A stretch of DNA of 33,053 bases from Bartonella tribocorum (GTDB lineage: Bacteria > Pseudomonadota > Alphaproteobacteria > Rhizobiales > Rhizobiaceae), in the NCBI RefSeq assembly GCF_002778015.1, contig NZ_NJPP01000018.1, positions 1 through 33,053 on the forward strand, in the 5' to 3' direction. Within the stretch, counting starts at the first letter, position 1, and each line of letters opens with the position of its first letter. Under the pieces are notes generated by a model. The model ran no database searches, was not told the DNA's origin, and saw nothing but the letters and a program-made list of their open reading frames with translations. Below are positions 23,884 through 31,813 of this stretch, one piece after another. The translations under genes were made by a program, and so were the position numbers.

Positions 23884-25081
23884 GGAACTTTTTAAAACGG
23901 CACCCAAAGAGGTGACCCGTTATTTTGAAGCCAAAGCGCTTGTTCCAAGCTTTGATTGGCGGGATATAGCACCAGAAGAGCATGCCTTTTCCTTTACGGT
24001 GGCAAAATCGCTAGGCTATGACATTTTAGAAGATTTTAAGCGAGCGGTTGGAGAGGCTATAAAACATCAAGTTTCTTTGCAAGAGTTTCAAAAAAATCTG
24101 ATGCCGATTTTGCAGGAAAAAGGGTGGTGGGGGAAAAAATTAGCGCGTGATCCGAAAACGGGTGAAAAGAGTGTGGTGCAATTAGGCAGCCCGCGGCGTT
24201 TAGAGACGGTTTATTGGGCCAATACCATGAGTGCGCATGCGGCAGGTGAATGGGAGCGCACACAAAATAATAAAGAATTTTTGCCCTATCTCACCTATGC
24301 TTTGTCCAGTTCAGAACATAAGCGTTTAGAACATGAAAGTTGGGTGGGGTTTACGGCACCTGTTGATGATCCCATTTGGGATTGGCTTTATCCACCCAAT
24401 GGCTGGCGGTGTAAATGTAGTGTGCGGCAAGTAAGCCGTTATGAGGCAGACAATTTAGGCTATGAAGAGGGGGCAGCACCACCCCATGTGGAGGAGCGGG
24501 TTTGGCACAATAAGCGGACGGGGCGCGTTGAAAAGATACCAAAGGGGATTGATCCTGGATGGCATTTGAACCCTGGAAAACATCGGGCGCAAAATTTAAG
24601 CAATTTTTTGAGTGATAAAATTGCTGCCATGGGGGACAATCAGAAACGCATTGCCATTGAAGATATTGTGGGTTCACCCCTTTTGGAAGCGATGTTTGAA
24701 GGACATATGCCACGTGGATTTATACCCATTGCCCCCATGATCCAAAAGGTGCGTGATGTTTTTGGTGGGGAGGGTTCTCTTATTCGCTTATCTTCAGACA
24801 GTGTGAAACATATTTTGTTAGAGCATCAAGCGCGTGATCTTCGCTTGGATGATTTTCGTGGCGCCATTCAAACATTCATAAAACCCCATGGTGTTATCAG
24901 GCGCAAAGGTGTGCCGAGCGTTGTGTTTTTTGGTGAAAGTGATGGGGCATGGTGGCGCTTAGCAGTTAAATTTGTGGCAAGTAAACAAGAATGGTGGTTG
25001 AGTTCCATGCATAAAAAGAGCTTTCGCGAAATTAAACGTCTTCTCGATGCTGCCGAAAAGAAGGATGAACGGTTGTTGTAA
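23876..25081 (+). CDS. MuF-type minor head protein with C-terminal nuclease-like domain
   Basis: This 401-residue protein starts at ATG 23876, overlapping the portal stop. Residues about 1-200 are the Mu F (gp30) head-morphogenesis domain, with the signature YPPNGWRCKCSVRQVS (172-187). Residues about 285-395 form an extra domain: IRLSSDSVKHILLEHQARDL, PSVVFFGESDGAWWRLAVKF and SKQEWWLSSMHKKS. This pattern resembles the PBECR group (phage Barnase/EndoU/ColicinE5/RelE-like nucleases) known at MuF C-termini. MuF proteins can enter the cell with phage DNA, so this may be an injected effector. The enzymatic activity is inferred. The final codons and stop lie in the first unit of the tandem repeats. 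No immunity gene is visible next to it. Confidence 0.85.
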   Translation: MDEELFKTAPKEVTRYFEAKALVPSFDWRDIAPEEHAFSFTVAKSLGYDILEDFKRAVGEAIKHQVSLQEFQKNLMPILQEKGWWGKKLARDPKTGEKSVVQLGSPRRLETVYWANTMSAHAAGEWERTQNNKEFLPYLTYALSSSEHKRLEHESWVGFTAPVDDPIWDWLYPPNGWRCKCSVRQVSRYEADNLGYEEGAAPPHVEERVWHNKRTGRVEKIPKGIDPGWHLNPGKHRAQNLSNFLSDKIAAMGDNQKRIAIEDIVGSPLLEAMFEGHMPRGFIPIAPMIQKVRDVFGGEGSLIRLSSDSVKHILLEHQARDLRLDDFRGAIQTFIKPHGVIRRKGVPSVVFFGESDGAWWRLAVKFVASKQEWWLSSMHKKSFREIKRLLDAAEKKDERLL

Positions 25082-25273
25082 AGAGAATACCGTAAAGCTC
25101 TGTTGGTGTTTGTGAGAAGGAACTGGTGTGTGAGGAAAAATGAGAAGGCGTGGAGGGCGGTCAACTCCTCGCAGATCCGGTAAAACCGTCCTGGTATAAC
25201 TGGCTCACGCCTCGCGGGGACTCTAACAGTTTCAACGTCCAAAAGCAATCTTTAAAAAAAACGACTTGAGAGA
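25071..25273. repeat. Tandem ~200-base repeat, unit 1
   Basis: This is the first of three direct repeats that share a start (GGTTGTTGTAAAGAGAA) and an end (CAACGTCCAAAAGCAATCTT). It is the most diverged unit and overlaps the last codons of the MuF gene. A central structured part runs from AAGGCGTGGAGGGCGG to GGCTCACGCCTC, with an outer stem GGCGTG/CACGCC. The inner hairpin here is CGGT-AAA-ACCG, a compensated form of the CGGC-AAA-GCCG in units 2 and 3. Confidence 0.9.
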
Positions 25274-25474
25274 GGTTGTTGTAAAGAGAATACCGGAAAG
25301 ACCTGTTGGCTTTTGTGGAAAGAGTAAGGTGTGAGGGAGAAGAGTAAGGCGTGGAGGGCGGTCAACTCCTCGCAGATCCGGCAAAGCCGTCCTGGCATAA
25401 CTGGCTCACGCCTCACGGGTAATCTAACAGTTTCAACGTCCAAAAGCAATCTTTAAAAAAAACGGTTTGAGAGC
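25274..25474. repeat. Tandem ~200-base repeat, unit 2
   Basis: The second unit is nearly identical to unit 3. Its inner hairpin is CGGCAAAGCCG. A run of eight A residues near the end gives a T-tract on the minus strand, so the transcribed strand cannot be decided from sequence alone. Confidence 0.9.
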
Positions 25475-25674
25475 GGTTGTTGTAAAGAGAACACCGGAAA
25501 GATCTGCTGGCTTTTGTGGAAAGAGTAAGGTGTGAGGGAGAAGAGTAAGGCGTGGAGGGCGGTCAACTCCTCGCAGATCCGGCAAAGCCGTCCTGGTATA
25601 ACTGGCTCACGCCTCGCGGGTAATCTAACAGTTTCAACGTCCAAAAGCAATCTTTTAAAAAACGACTTGTGAGA
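25475..25674. repeat. Tandem ~200-base repeat, unit 3
   Basis: The third unit is followed by the short beginning GAGAGGCTTTTTTGTG instead of a fourth copy. No protein-coding gene on the plus strand is supported in any unit. The minus strand is open in all three, but the copies differ at amino-acid-changing positions and lack ribosome sites. Confidence 0.9.
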
Positions 25675-25828
25675 GGCTTTTTTGTGTGGAGTGATAAATT
25701 GTACTTTTAACTTCACAACGGCGCTCTATCGCCTTTGAAGTGCCTTTGAAAACGATTTTATGAGAGAGTTTGAAACGGGTGTTTTCTCTTACAAGCCATA
25801 AGAGGAGAAAAGAGTGCTAGTACTTTTT

Positions 25829-25863
25829 AAAACACATCCTTTTTTAAACGGGTGTTTTTTTTT
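25829..25863 (+). terminator. Intrinsic terminator of the lysis-packaging block
   Basis: A stem AAAACAC (25829-25835) and GTGTTTT (25852-25858) with a 16-base loop runs into nine Ts. It lies just before the next activator site, which separates the two late transcripts. The stem is AT-rich, so strength is uncertain. Confidence 0.55.
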
Positions 25864-25878
25864 AAGAAGTGCCCTTTT

Positions 25879-25900
25879 GACTGACACTGTCAGACTTATA
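25879..25900 (+). promoter_or_regulatory. Activator site / late promoter for head-tail operon
   Basis: GACTGACACTGTCAGACTTA plus TA is identical to the block at 17987-18008 at 21 of 22 positions; the only change is the central base of the palindrome CTGACA-C-TGTCAG (25881-25893). TTTCAT follows 13 bases after the shared GACTTA. It lies 56 bases before the protease gene, directly after a terminator. Confidence 0.72.
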
Positions 25901-25955
25901 AGGTGAAGCGGTTTCATGCATTGTATTGCCAATGACAATTGTAAAGCAATAGGCA

Positions 25956-27002
25956 ATGTTTATGGAGCAAGAATTTCACGAAAATGGCGAAGATGGGCAT
26001 GTTGAGATATGTCATGGTGAGACATTTCATGCCGCGTTAATAGATCTCTGTCCAGACGTTTTATGCCAAGACATTTCATGTGAAGACGCCACCATTAGCC
26101 AAGCGCCTGAGTGGGTCGAGCTTTTGCCCAAAGCGCCCCATGTGAAGGCGCGTGATGGACGGCAATGGCATTATCGTCCGCAAACCATTTTAAAAGCGTT
26201 TGCAGCCAATAAAGGACCGCTTGTGATTGATTATGAGCATGGGCAACATCACCGTGCGAGAAATGGCTTGGAAGCGCCGGCAAGCGGTTGGATTGAAGAG
26301 TTAGCAGAGCGGGATGGTGCGATTTGGGGACGGGTTAAATGGACCGATATGGCAAACAAAAAGATTGTGGCCCGGGAATATCGCTATCTTTCCCCTGAGT
26401 TTCGCCATTCGAAGAAAGGTGAAATTTTAAATTTAGCTGGTGCTGGTTTGGTGAACCGTCCAGCCCTTGTCATGACGGCTTTAAGCCGTGAACACTCCCC
26501 TATAACCTTAACGGAGAAAATGATGGATTTGACAGCCATTGCCAGTGCACTGTCGCTGGCAGAAGACGCAAAACCTGCGGAGATTTTAGCAAGTATTGCA
26601 ACGCGGGCAAAAGAACGCGTGGCGCTTTGTGCTCAATTAACAAAAGCGCAAGAGGACTTAGCGCTTTTGCAAGAAGAGCAGAAAAATGCCGCCATTGAGA
26701 GTCTTTTAGATAAGGCTATTGAAGAGGGCAAGATTTTGCCGGCTGCACGCGCAGAATATCGTGCGCTTTGTCGCCTTGAAGGGGGCGTGGAGCATTTTAA
26801 GAGTTTGGTTGAGAAATTGCCGGCTTTGGCATCTACAAGCTCTTTAGAAGTGTGTGCTTTGGTACAAGAACCAAAGCTTTCGCCAGAAGAGATTGCTCTT
26901 GCGGCGCGCCATTACAGGGAAGAGCAGAAGAAAAAAGGGTGGGACATTACCATTAGCCAAGCGGTCGATCATATTTGTGAACAAAAGGAGCGTCCATTAT
27001 GA
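25956..27002 (+). CDS. Mu I-type prohead protease with nested scaffold
   Basis: This 348-residue protein has an N-terminal protease domain of the Mu gp32 (I) family. The parts GPLVIDYEHGQHHRARNG and ASGWIEELAERDGAIWGRVK are followed by EYRYLSPEFRHSK and the GLVNRPALVMTALS segment. The C-terminal half (from about 189) is a scaffold-like helical region with a coiled coil (LCAQLTKAQEDLALLQEEQK). An internal ATGATG at 26520-26525 with CGGAG upstream is in frame, so the scaffold can also be made separately, as Mu gpZ is. ATG 25956 is used; ATG 25962 is also possible. The protease matures the capsid. Confidence 0.9.
   Translation: MFMEQEFHENGEDGHVEICHGETFHAALIDLCPDVLCQDISCEDATISQAPEWVELLPKAPHVKARDGRQWHYRPQTILKAFAANKGPLVIDYEHGQHHRARNGLEAPASGWIEELAERDGAIWGRVKWTDMANKKIVAREYRYLSPEFRHSKKGEILNLAGAGLVNRPALVMTALSREHSPITLTEKMMDLTAIASALSLAEDAKPAEILASIATRAKERVALCAQLTKAQEDLALLQEEQKNAAIESLLDKAIEEGKILPAARAEYRALCRLEGGVEHFKSLVEKLPALASTSSLEVCALVQEPKLSPEEIALAARHYREEQKKKGWDITISQAVDHICEQKERPL
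26520..27002 (+). CDS. Nested scaffold protein (Mu gpZ-like internal start)
   Basis: An in-frame restart at ATG 26520 or ATG 26523 lies behind ACGGAG (26511-26516), exactly where the protease domain ends. The product of about 160 residues would be MMDLTAIASALSLAEDAK onwards, a helical scaffold. In Mu, the corresponding protein Z is made from an internal start of gene I. The signal here is good but expression is inferred. Confidence 0.6.
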   Translation: MMDLTAIASALSLAEDAKPAEILASIATRAKERVALCAQLTKAQEDLALLQEEQKNAAIESLLDKAIEEGKILPAARAEYRALCRLEGGVEHFKSLVEKLPALASTSSLEVCALVQEPKLSPEEIALAARHYREEQKKKGWDITISQAVDHICEQKERPL

Positions 27003-27340
27003 GTACGATGATTTTGATTAAATCTTTTCGCGCTGCTGGGGAAATTTCACCTTATTGCATTGTTGCAGCACGAACTGAGGGCATGGTGGCAACGGCTTCT
27101 GGAAAGGGTGATAAATTATTAGGCACTGCGGGCTCTTTGAGTGCAAAGGCTGGTGAGATGCTTGATGTTGGTCAATGTGGCTGGGGCGAAGTGATCTGTG
27201 GGGGCAATGTTTCCTTTGGTGATTTTTTGACCTCTGACCCCAAAGGGCACGCCATAAAGGCTGAAGTTGCAGACCGCACCATTGGTATTGCTATGAGTGA
27301 TGGTTCTGCTGGTGATGTTATTTCTTTTAAAATTAATTAA
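26999..27340 (+). CDS. Capsid decoration-like protein, DUF2190
   Basis: This 113-residue, glycine-rich beta protein (SFRAAGEISPYCIVAA, then MLDVGQCGWGEVICGGNVSF and RTIGIAMSDGSAGDVISF) fits the DUF2190 group of head decoration proteins, which stabilise capsids and are encoded just before the major capsid protein. The start follows AAAGGAG and overlaps the protease stop. It is short but normal for the family. Confidence 0.82.
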   Translation: MSTMILIKSFRAAGEISPYCIVAARTEGMVATASGKGDKLLGTAGSLSAKAGEMLDVGQCGWGEVICGGNVSFGDFLTSDPKGHAIKAEVADRTIGIAMSDGSAGDVISFKIN

Positions 27341-27352
27341 TTGAGGCTTATG

Positions 27353-28318
27353 ATGAACAGACCTTTTCCCATTGATCCAACACTCACTGCTATTGCTATT
27401 GGGTATCGCAATCCAGCCGGCTCTCTTATTGGCGATAAAGTTTTGCCCCGTGTTTGTGTTTTAAGTGAGGTGTTTAAATATAGTGAGTTTCCCTTAGCGG
27501 AAAATTTTACGGTACCGGAACTTGAGATAGGGCGGAAAGGACGCCCGAATGTGGTGGAATTTTCTGCCTTTGAACGGGAAGCTAGTGTTAAAGATTACGG
27601 GCTTGATGATCTCATCCCCAATTCCGATATTGAGGCGGCAGCCCGCGCACGGGCAGAAAAGCGCTCTCGTTATAACCCCGAAAAGACAGCTGTGGAAGGA
27701 CTTGCCAATTTGCTGGAATTGGGGCGTGAAGTGCGGGTGGCAGCGCTTGTGCAAGACAATAAAAATTATGCACCAGAGCGGGTGATAACGCTTAAAGGTG
27801 AGGATAAGTTTAGTGATTATGAGAAATCAGACCCTTATGCTGTTTTAGATGAGGCCATGGATAAAAGTCTCATCTATACGCCCAACACCCTTGTGATGGG
27901 CAAAGTTGTTTGGTCAAAACTCAAACGCCACCCTAAAATCATCAAAGCCGTTAAAGGGGGAGGGACTGCTGATGGTTTTGTCACCAAAGCACAGTTTGCA
28001 GATCTGATGGAAATACACCCTGAGCGTTTACTCATTGGTGAATCGCAAGTGAATTTAGCCCGCAAAGGACGCACAGCACAATTGGCGCGTGTTTGGGGTA
28101 ATAAGATTGCTCTGCTTTATATTGATCCTACCAAACAACAGGCGGATGGTTCGGTGATTAGCTGGGGCTTTAGTGCTCAGTTGGGCGAGCGTTTGTCTGG
28201 AGTGATCCAAGATCCAGATATCGGTTTGTCGGGCGGTAAACGGGTGCGTGTTGGTGAACGCGTGTGTGAATTGGTTGCCGCAAAAGATGCCGGTGTGTTG
28301 CTGCAGGATGTTGTTTAA
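27353..28318 (+). CDS. Major capsid protein
   Basis: This protein of about 321 residues builds the phage head. The N-terminal part with FPIDPTLTAIAIGYRNP and LIGDKVLPRVCVLSEVFKY, a region DDLIPNSDIEAAARARAEKR, and the LVMGKVVWSKLKRHPKI motif are typical of capsid proteins found with DUF2190 and DUF1320 partners. ATG 27353 has GAGG seven bases before it; ATG 27350 and TTG 27341 are alternatives. It differs in sequence from the Mu gpT capsid protein, so the head module is not purely Mu. Position agrees with the role. Confidence 0.85.
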   Translation: MNRPFPIDPTLTAIAIGYRNPAGSLIGDKVLPRVCVLSEVFKYSEFPLAENFTVPELEIGRKGRPNVVEFSAFEREASVKDYGLDDLIPNSDIEAAARARAEKRSRYNPEKTAVEGLANLLELGREVRVAALVQDNKNYAPERVITLKGEDKFSDYEKSDPYAVLDEAMDKSLIYTPNTLVMGKVVWSKLKRHPKIIKAVKGGGTADGFVTKAQFADLMEIHPERLLIGESQVNLARKGRTAQLARVWGNKIALLYIDPTKQQADGSVISWGFSAQLGERLSGVIQDPDIGLSGGKRVRVGERVCELVAAKDAGVLLQDVV

Positions 28319-28333
28319 GGGAATCTTTAAAAG

Positions 28334-28756
28334 ATGGCGTATGCAAGCAAAAGATTGATTGAAGAGCTCTGGGGTCAAGATTTCTTGAGCGACTTATGTG
28401 GGGTGGATGAGCATTCTGATCCAGTTCTTTTAAAAAAAGCCATTGATCTTGCGCTAAACCAAGCAAGTGGTGAAATTGATGTACATTTGTCTCATCGCTA
28501 CTGTGTCCCCATTGCTGGACAGCCGGCAGCTCTCAGCATGATTTGTGTCAATATTGCTGTTTATAATTTAGCCATACGCCATACGGCACTGACCACCACC
28601 ATTGAAGATCGTTACAAACAAGCGGTTGATTTGCTAAAACGCATTGGGGAAGGCAAAGCGGGTTTGGGTGTGAATGAGCCTAAAATTATGAGCGAAGATG
28701 GACCACTTCGTGATGGGGCTTTTTTCCATGCCAAACCGCGTTTGATGGGAAGATAA
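28334..28756 (+). CDS. DUF1320 head-tail connector protein (Mu gp36)
   Basis: This 140-residue protein (YASKRLIEELWGQDFL and INQASGEIDVHLSHRYCVP-like helices, with VNIAVYNLAIRH) matches DUF1320, also called gp36. These proteins sit at the head-neck junction in Mu-like phages. It follows the capsid gene by 15 bases. Confidence 0.88.
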   Translation: MAYASKRLIEELWGQDFLSDLCGVDEHSDPVLLKKAIDLALNQASGEIDVHLSHRYCVPIAGQPAALSMICVNIAVYNLAIRHTALTTTIEDRYKQAVDLLKRIGEGKAGLGVNEPKIMSEDGPLRDGAFFHAKPRLMGR

Positions 28757-28757
28757 C

Positions 28758-29252
28758 ATGTCTGTTTCAAGTGCTATTGAGATTAAAGAGACAGGGCTTG
28801 AAGCGGCTTTATCCTTTTTACAAAAGAGGGCTCATGCTCCGATGGGAACTTTAGCACAAGGGGTTGGACGTCTCATTCAAGAGAGCACAAGACGGCGGAT
28901 TCAAAGTGAAAAAACAAGCCCCCAAGGAGAAAAGTGGAAAAACAACCATGCCCGTACCTCTATTCTTTTTGCCAGTGGAGCGCTCTCACGTTCCATTGAT
29001 ATGAAAGCTTCACCAGAAAAGGTGATGGTAGGGAGTGGGTTGGTTTATGCGCGGATTCATCAATTGGGTGGGGTTATTCGCCCCAAAAATGGCAAAACCC
29101 TTCGCTTTTTTCTGAAAAGCAGCAAAGCACAGCGTTTTGTGTGTGTGCATCAGGTAACCATGCCGGCGCGCCCTTATTTGGGGCTTTCAGAGCAAAATAA
29201 AGTGGAAATTGTCAAAGCGGCAGAAGATTGGCTTGAGAGGGTGTTTTCATGA
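28758..29252 (+). CDS. Phage virion morphogenesis / tail completion protein (gpG-like)
   Basis: This 164-residue protein has the signatures VGRLIQESTRRRIQSE, PQGEKWKNNHARTSIL and VGSGLVYARIHQLGGVIRPK, typical of the tail-completion family that includes P2 gpS and Mu gpG. It helps to join heads and tails. It lies one base after the DUF1320 gene and overlaps the next gene (ATGA). Confidence 0.9.
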   Translation: MSVSSAIEIKETGLEAALSFLQKRAHAPMGTLAQGVGRLIQESTRRRIQSEKTSPQGEKWKNNHARTSILFASGALSRSIDMKASPEKVMVGSGLVYARIHQLGGVIRPKNGKTLRFFLKSSKAQRFVCVHQVTMPARPYLGLSEQNKVEIVKAAEDWLERVFS

Positions 29253-29770
29253 GTCAAATGATCACACAAGCAGGGCGGATTAATGCCTTTCGTGAGGCGG
29301 TGATAAAGAGCCTTAAACGCGCTTTGCCGGATGTGCGTGATTGCGCCTGTCAATTTGGACGCTTTAATTTAGAAGAACTGGAAACACAAATGCTTGTAGC
29401 ACCAGCTGTGCGTGTTGCGGTTTTAGAAAGTCGCTTAACTTCTGTGGCTTCTGGGCAGCAGAGTGCGGATCTCCATTTAGGGGCTTTTATTATCACCACG
29501 GGTAAAGAGCGTGATATCCAAAGTTGGCTTTTAGCAGAAGCTATCGCGGTTTTATGCCATAGCGGACAACTGTGGGGATTGACACATTTGAGTGCCCCGC
29601 GGGATGTGTCAATTGATCCCATTATCTCTGCGGCGATTAAGCAGCGTGGTGTGTCGATCAGTGTGGTGGAATGGCACCAAGATTTATATCAGTTGGGAAA
29701 AGATATTTTTGCTGATGCGGGACAACTCAAAGCTGGGTTGATCTCACGGGACAATGAGGTGGGGACATGA
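29249..29770 (+). CDS. DUF1834 / Mu gp37-like tail terminator
   Basis: This 173-residue protein has the pattern of Mu gp37 (DUF1834): INAFREAVIKSLKRALPDVR, LHLGAFIITTGKERDI and WLLAEAIAVLCHSGQLWG. It probably forms the tail terminator. The C-terminal part ends in QDLYQLGKDIF. It is coupled to both neighbours. Confidence 0.87.
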   Translation: MSQMITQAGRINAFREAVIKSLKRALPDVRDCACQFGRFNLEELETQMLVAPAVRVAVLESRLTSVASGQQSADLHLGAFIITTGKERDIQSWLLAEAIAVLCHSGQLWGLTHLSAPRDVSIDPIISAAIKQRGVSISVVEWHQDLYQLGKDIFADAGQLKAGLISRDNEVGT

Positions 29771-30360
29771 ATGATGCACATCTCTTAAGCGATACCTTTC
29801 GGCAAATTATGAAGCGTCTTGATGCGCTTGAACGCTGTCTTGCCAACCAGCACATGATTGGGCGGGTTGTGCAAGTTGATGGCCATAGGGTGCGGGTGAA
29901 ACTTTTCTCTGAGAGTGCTAATGGACAAGCGGTTTTATCGCCTTGGCTGCAAGGGCAAGAAGCGGCGGGGGCTGTTTCCAGCAATATGCCCCTCCATGTT
30001 GGTGATCCGGTGCGGTTGTTAAACCCCCATGGTGAAATTGGCGCTGCCTCTCTGGTGGTGCGCGATAGCTATAGTGAGGATATGCCTAACCCCGCACGCT
30101 CGCCGCAAGAGCTGGCGCTTTGTTATGCGGGGGGCGCTTTGCGGATGACAAAAGATGAACTTATTCTCTCCCATGGAGAAAACCAAATTCGTTTGAGTGC
30201 ACAAGGTCTCATACTTTCTCATCAATCAACCCGTGTTGCATTAACGGGCAGTGTGCAGATTGAAGCAGAAGATTTACAGCACAATCAAAAATCTGTTGGC
30301 GCGGGCCATAAACACGGCGGGGTCAAAATGGGTCCTTCCACAACCTCTTCCCCCCTTTAA
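29767..30360 (+). CDS. V: Baseplate assembly protein V (P2 spike)
   Basis: This 197-residue protein belongs to the gpV family, the membrane-piercing spike of contractile tails. RVVQVDGHRVRVKLFSESAN starts the OB-like fold, followed by VGDPVRLLNPHGEIGAASL and a beta-helical region. The C-terminal GAGHKHGGVKMGPSTT is a His-rich tip similar to metal-binding spike tips. The sequence switches from Mu head genes to P2-like baseplate genes here. Confidence 0.92.
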   Translation: MNDAHLLSDTFRQIMKRLDALERCLANQHMIGRVVQVDGHRVRVKLFSESANGQAVLSPWLQGQEAAGAVSSNMPLHVGDPVRLLNPHGEIGAASLVVRDSYSEDMPNPARSPQELALCYAGGALRMTKDELILSHGENQIRLSAQGLILSHQSTRVALTGSVQIEAEDLQHNQKSVGAGHKHGGVKMGPSTTSSPL

Positions 30361-30372
30361 AGGAGTTTTATC

Positions 30373-30570
30373 ATGCATGAGAACACTTATGTTATTTTAA
30401 CCAATGCCGATTTTGTTGCAGGCAACCGTTCACCAGGCAAGGGTGAAGAAATCCGTTTAAGCAGTGAGGCAGCAAAATATCCTTTGCTTCTTGGTCAGAT
30501 TGCTGAAAAACCAGCCCCTGTTGCGGCGGCCCCAACGGCTTCTTCCGCAAAGACAAGCAAAGGGGCATAA
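30373..30570 (+). CDS. Small phage protein between V and W, unknown
   Basis: This 65-residue protein (MHENTYVILTNADFVAGNRS) starts after AAAGGAG and is followed by a Pro/Ala-rich tail. It is in the place between V and W. No family is recognised, but good ribosome sites and tight spacing suggest it is real. A structural accessory role is possible. Confidence 0.7.
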   Translation: MHENTYVILTNADFVAGNRSPGKGEEIRLSSEAAKYPLLLGQIAEKPAPVAAAPTASSAKTSKGA

Positions 30571-30573
30571 GCC

Positions 30574-30960
30574 ATGCGTTGCGGGATAAGCGAAAAGGAT
30601 GGCTCTCTCTTATATGATTGGGACCATTGCCAACAATCACTCCATAAATGTTTAATGACAAGGATAGGAACACGGGTTTTGCGTCGCCATTATGGGTGTG
30701 ATGTTAGGGAGTTCCAAGACGCTAATGCTGATCCTGCAACAATCTTGTGTCTTTATCAAGCCATTGCCTGCGCGCTCGATGATCCAGAATGCGGAGAGCC
30801 TGGGTTCTCATTGCAAAGGATTGATCTTAACAAAGCAACGCGTGAGGGGATATTCCACTTTGTTTTAAGAGGTGTTTTTTATCCCGATGGACATTTGGGG
30901 GATTGGTCCCATGGGCAAGAGAGGCAATTTCCTTTAGAGGTTTTTTATGGCAGAGCTTGA
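30574..30960 (+). CDS. W: Baseplate wedge protein W (gp25-like)
   Basis: This 128-residue protein matches the GPW/gp25 group. It has a short N-terminal part, a middle MTRIGTRVLRRHYGCDVREF and a C-terminal beta segment. It links the tube and the baseplate. The middle block reading TRIGTRVLRRHYG is characteristic of the family (RxGtr.l.p.fG pattern). It overlaps gene J by 14 bases. Confidence 0.9.
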   Translation: MRCGISEKDGSLLYDWDHCQQSLHKCLMTRIGTRVLRRHYGCDVREFQDANADPATILCLYQAIACALDDPECGEPGFSLQRIDLNKATREGIFHFVLRGVFYPDGHLGDWSHGQERQFPLEVFYGRA

Positions 30961-31813
30961 ACATTTAGCCTTTTCACAACTCCCTCTGCCACAAATTATT
31001 GAAGAGCTTTGTGTTGAAGCAATTTTAGAGCAAAAGATTGCGCGTTTGGTGGATGTTTTTGCAGCCCATCATATCCCTTATAATGTGGAAAAGACCGCCT
31101 ATGATCCCGTGGTCATTCAATTACAAGCGGCTGCTTATGAAGAGTTGCTGTTGCGCCAACGGATCAATGAAGTAGCGCGAGACAATTTGCTCGAATTTGC
31201 CCGTGGAACAAGTTTAGACCATTTGGGGGATTTTCATGGGGTTACGCGCCTTTTAGATGAAGATGATGCGCGGTTTCGCCGCCGCATTCGCTTAAATAGG
31301 CAAGGGCATTCCACAGGGGGCACAGTGCCCCGCTACCAATATTTTGCCCTCTCAAGCGATATTCACGTCAAAGATGCTTTTGTTTATCGTGTGGGCAAAA
31401 GCCCGCTTATTCATGTGGCGCTTTTTAGTGATAGTCCATCAGGGGTGGCTGATGAGGCTTTGATTGCCAAGGTACAAGCAGCCCTTGATTGCCCCCATGT
31501 TAAAATGACCAATGACCACATCTTGGTCAAAAGTGCTGTGCAGCGGGTGATCAATATTTCGGCTGATCTTTGGTTATTACCGGATGAAGGCTCCTTTGTT
31601 TTAGAAAAGGCAGAGCAGAGTTTGAGAGAAGAGTGGGCGCGTACATGGAGGCTTGGGCGTGATCTCTCTTTAAGTTGGGTACTCAGCCGCTTGATGGTTG
31701 AGGGTGTACACCATGTGGAGATAACGCAACCGTGCAAGGATATTCTGGTCGCCCCTCATGAAGCGGTGGCACTGGGGGAAATTGCCTTATCATTACGGGG
31801 GCACGCTTATTAA
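30947..31813 (+). CDS. J: Baseplate protein J
   Basis: This 288-residue protein fits the P2 gpJ family. LLLRQRINEVARDNLLEFAR and GTSLDHLGDFHGVTRLLDED, with RFRRRIRLNRQGHSTGGTVP, are typical, followed by a repeated alpha/beta region ending in VLSRLMVEGVHHVEITQP. It forms the baseplate edge. It is coupled to W and I. Confidence 0.93.
   Translation: MAELEHLAFSQLPLPQIIEELCVEAILEQKIARLVDVFAAHHIPYNVEKTAYDPVVIQLQAAAYEELLLRQRINEVARDNLLEFARGTSLDHLGDFHGVTRLLDEDDARFRRRIRLNRQGHSTGGTVPRYQYFALSSDIHVKDAFVYRVGKSPLIHVALFSDSPSGVADEALIAKVQAALDCPHVKMTNDHILVKSAVQRVINISADLWLLPDEGSFVLEKAEQSLREEWARTWRLGRDLSLSWVLSRLMVEGVHHVEITQPCKDILVAPHEAVALGEIALSLRGHAY

Larger units (their letters stand above)
25675..25955. other. 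Spacer between tandem repeats and head operon
   Basis: These 281 bases without a gene hold CCTTTGAAGTGCCTTTGAAA, similar to the repeats at the prophage left end, then the terminator at 25829-25863 and the second activator site at 25879-25900. It is the boundary between two late transcription units. Confidence 0.6.

Noticed and set aside
25071-25674. CRISPR array
   Set aside because: The units are about 200 bases, adjoin directly without unique spacers, and number only three; no cas genes are present.
24868-25716. Minus-strand reading frames with repeated LLDVETVRLPARREPVIPG-like peptides in the tandem repeats
   Set aside because: They arise from the repeats themselves. There is no ribosome site, the copies differ mostly at amino-acid-changing positions, and the RNA-like base-pair compensation explains the conservation better.
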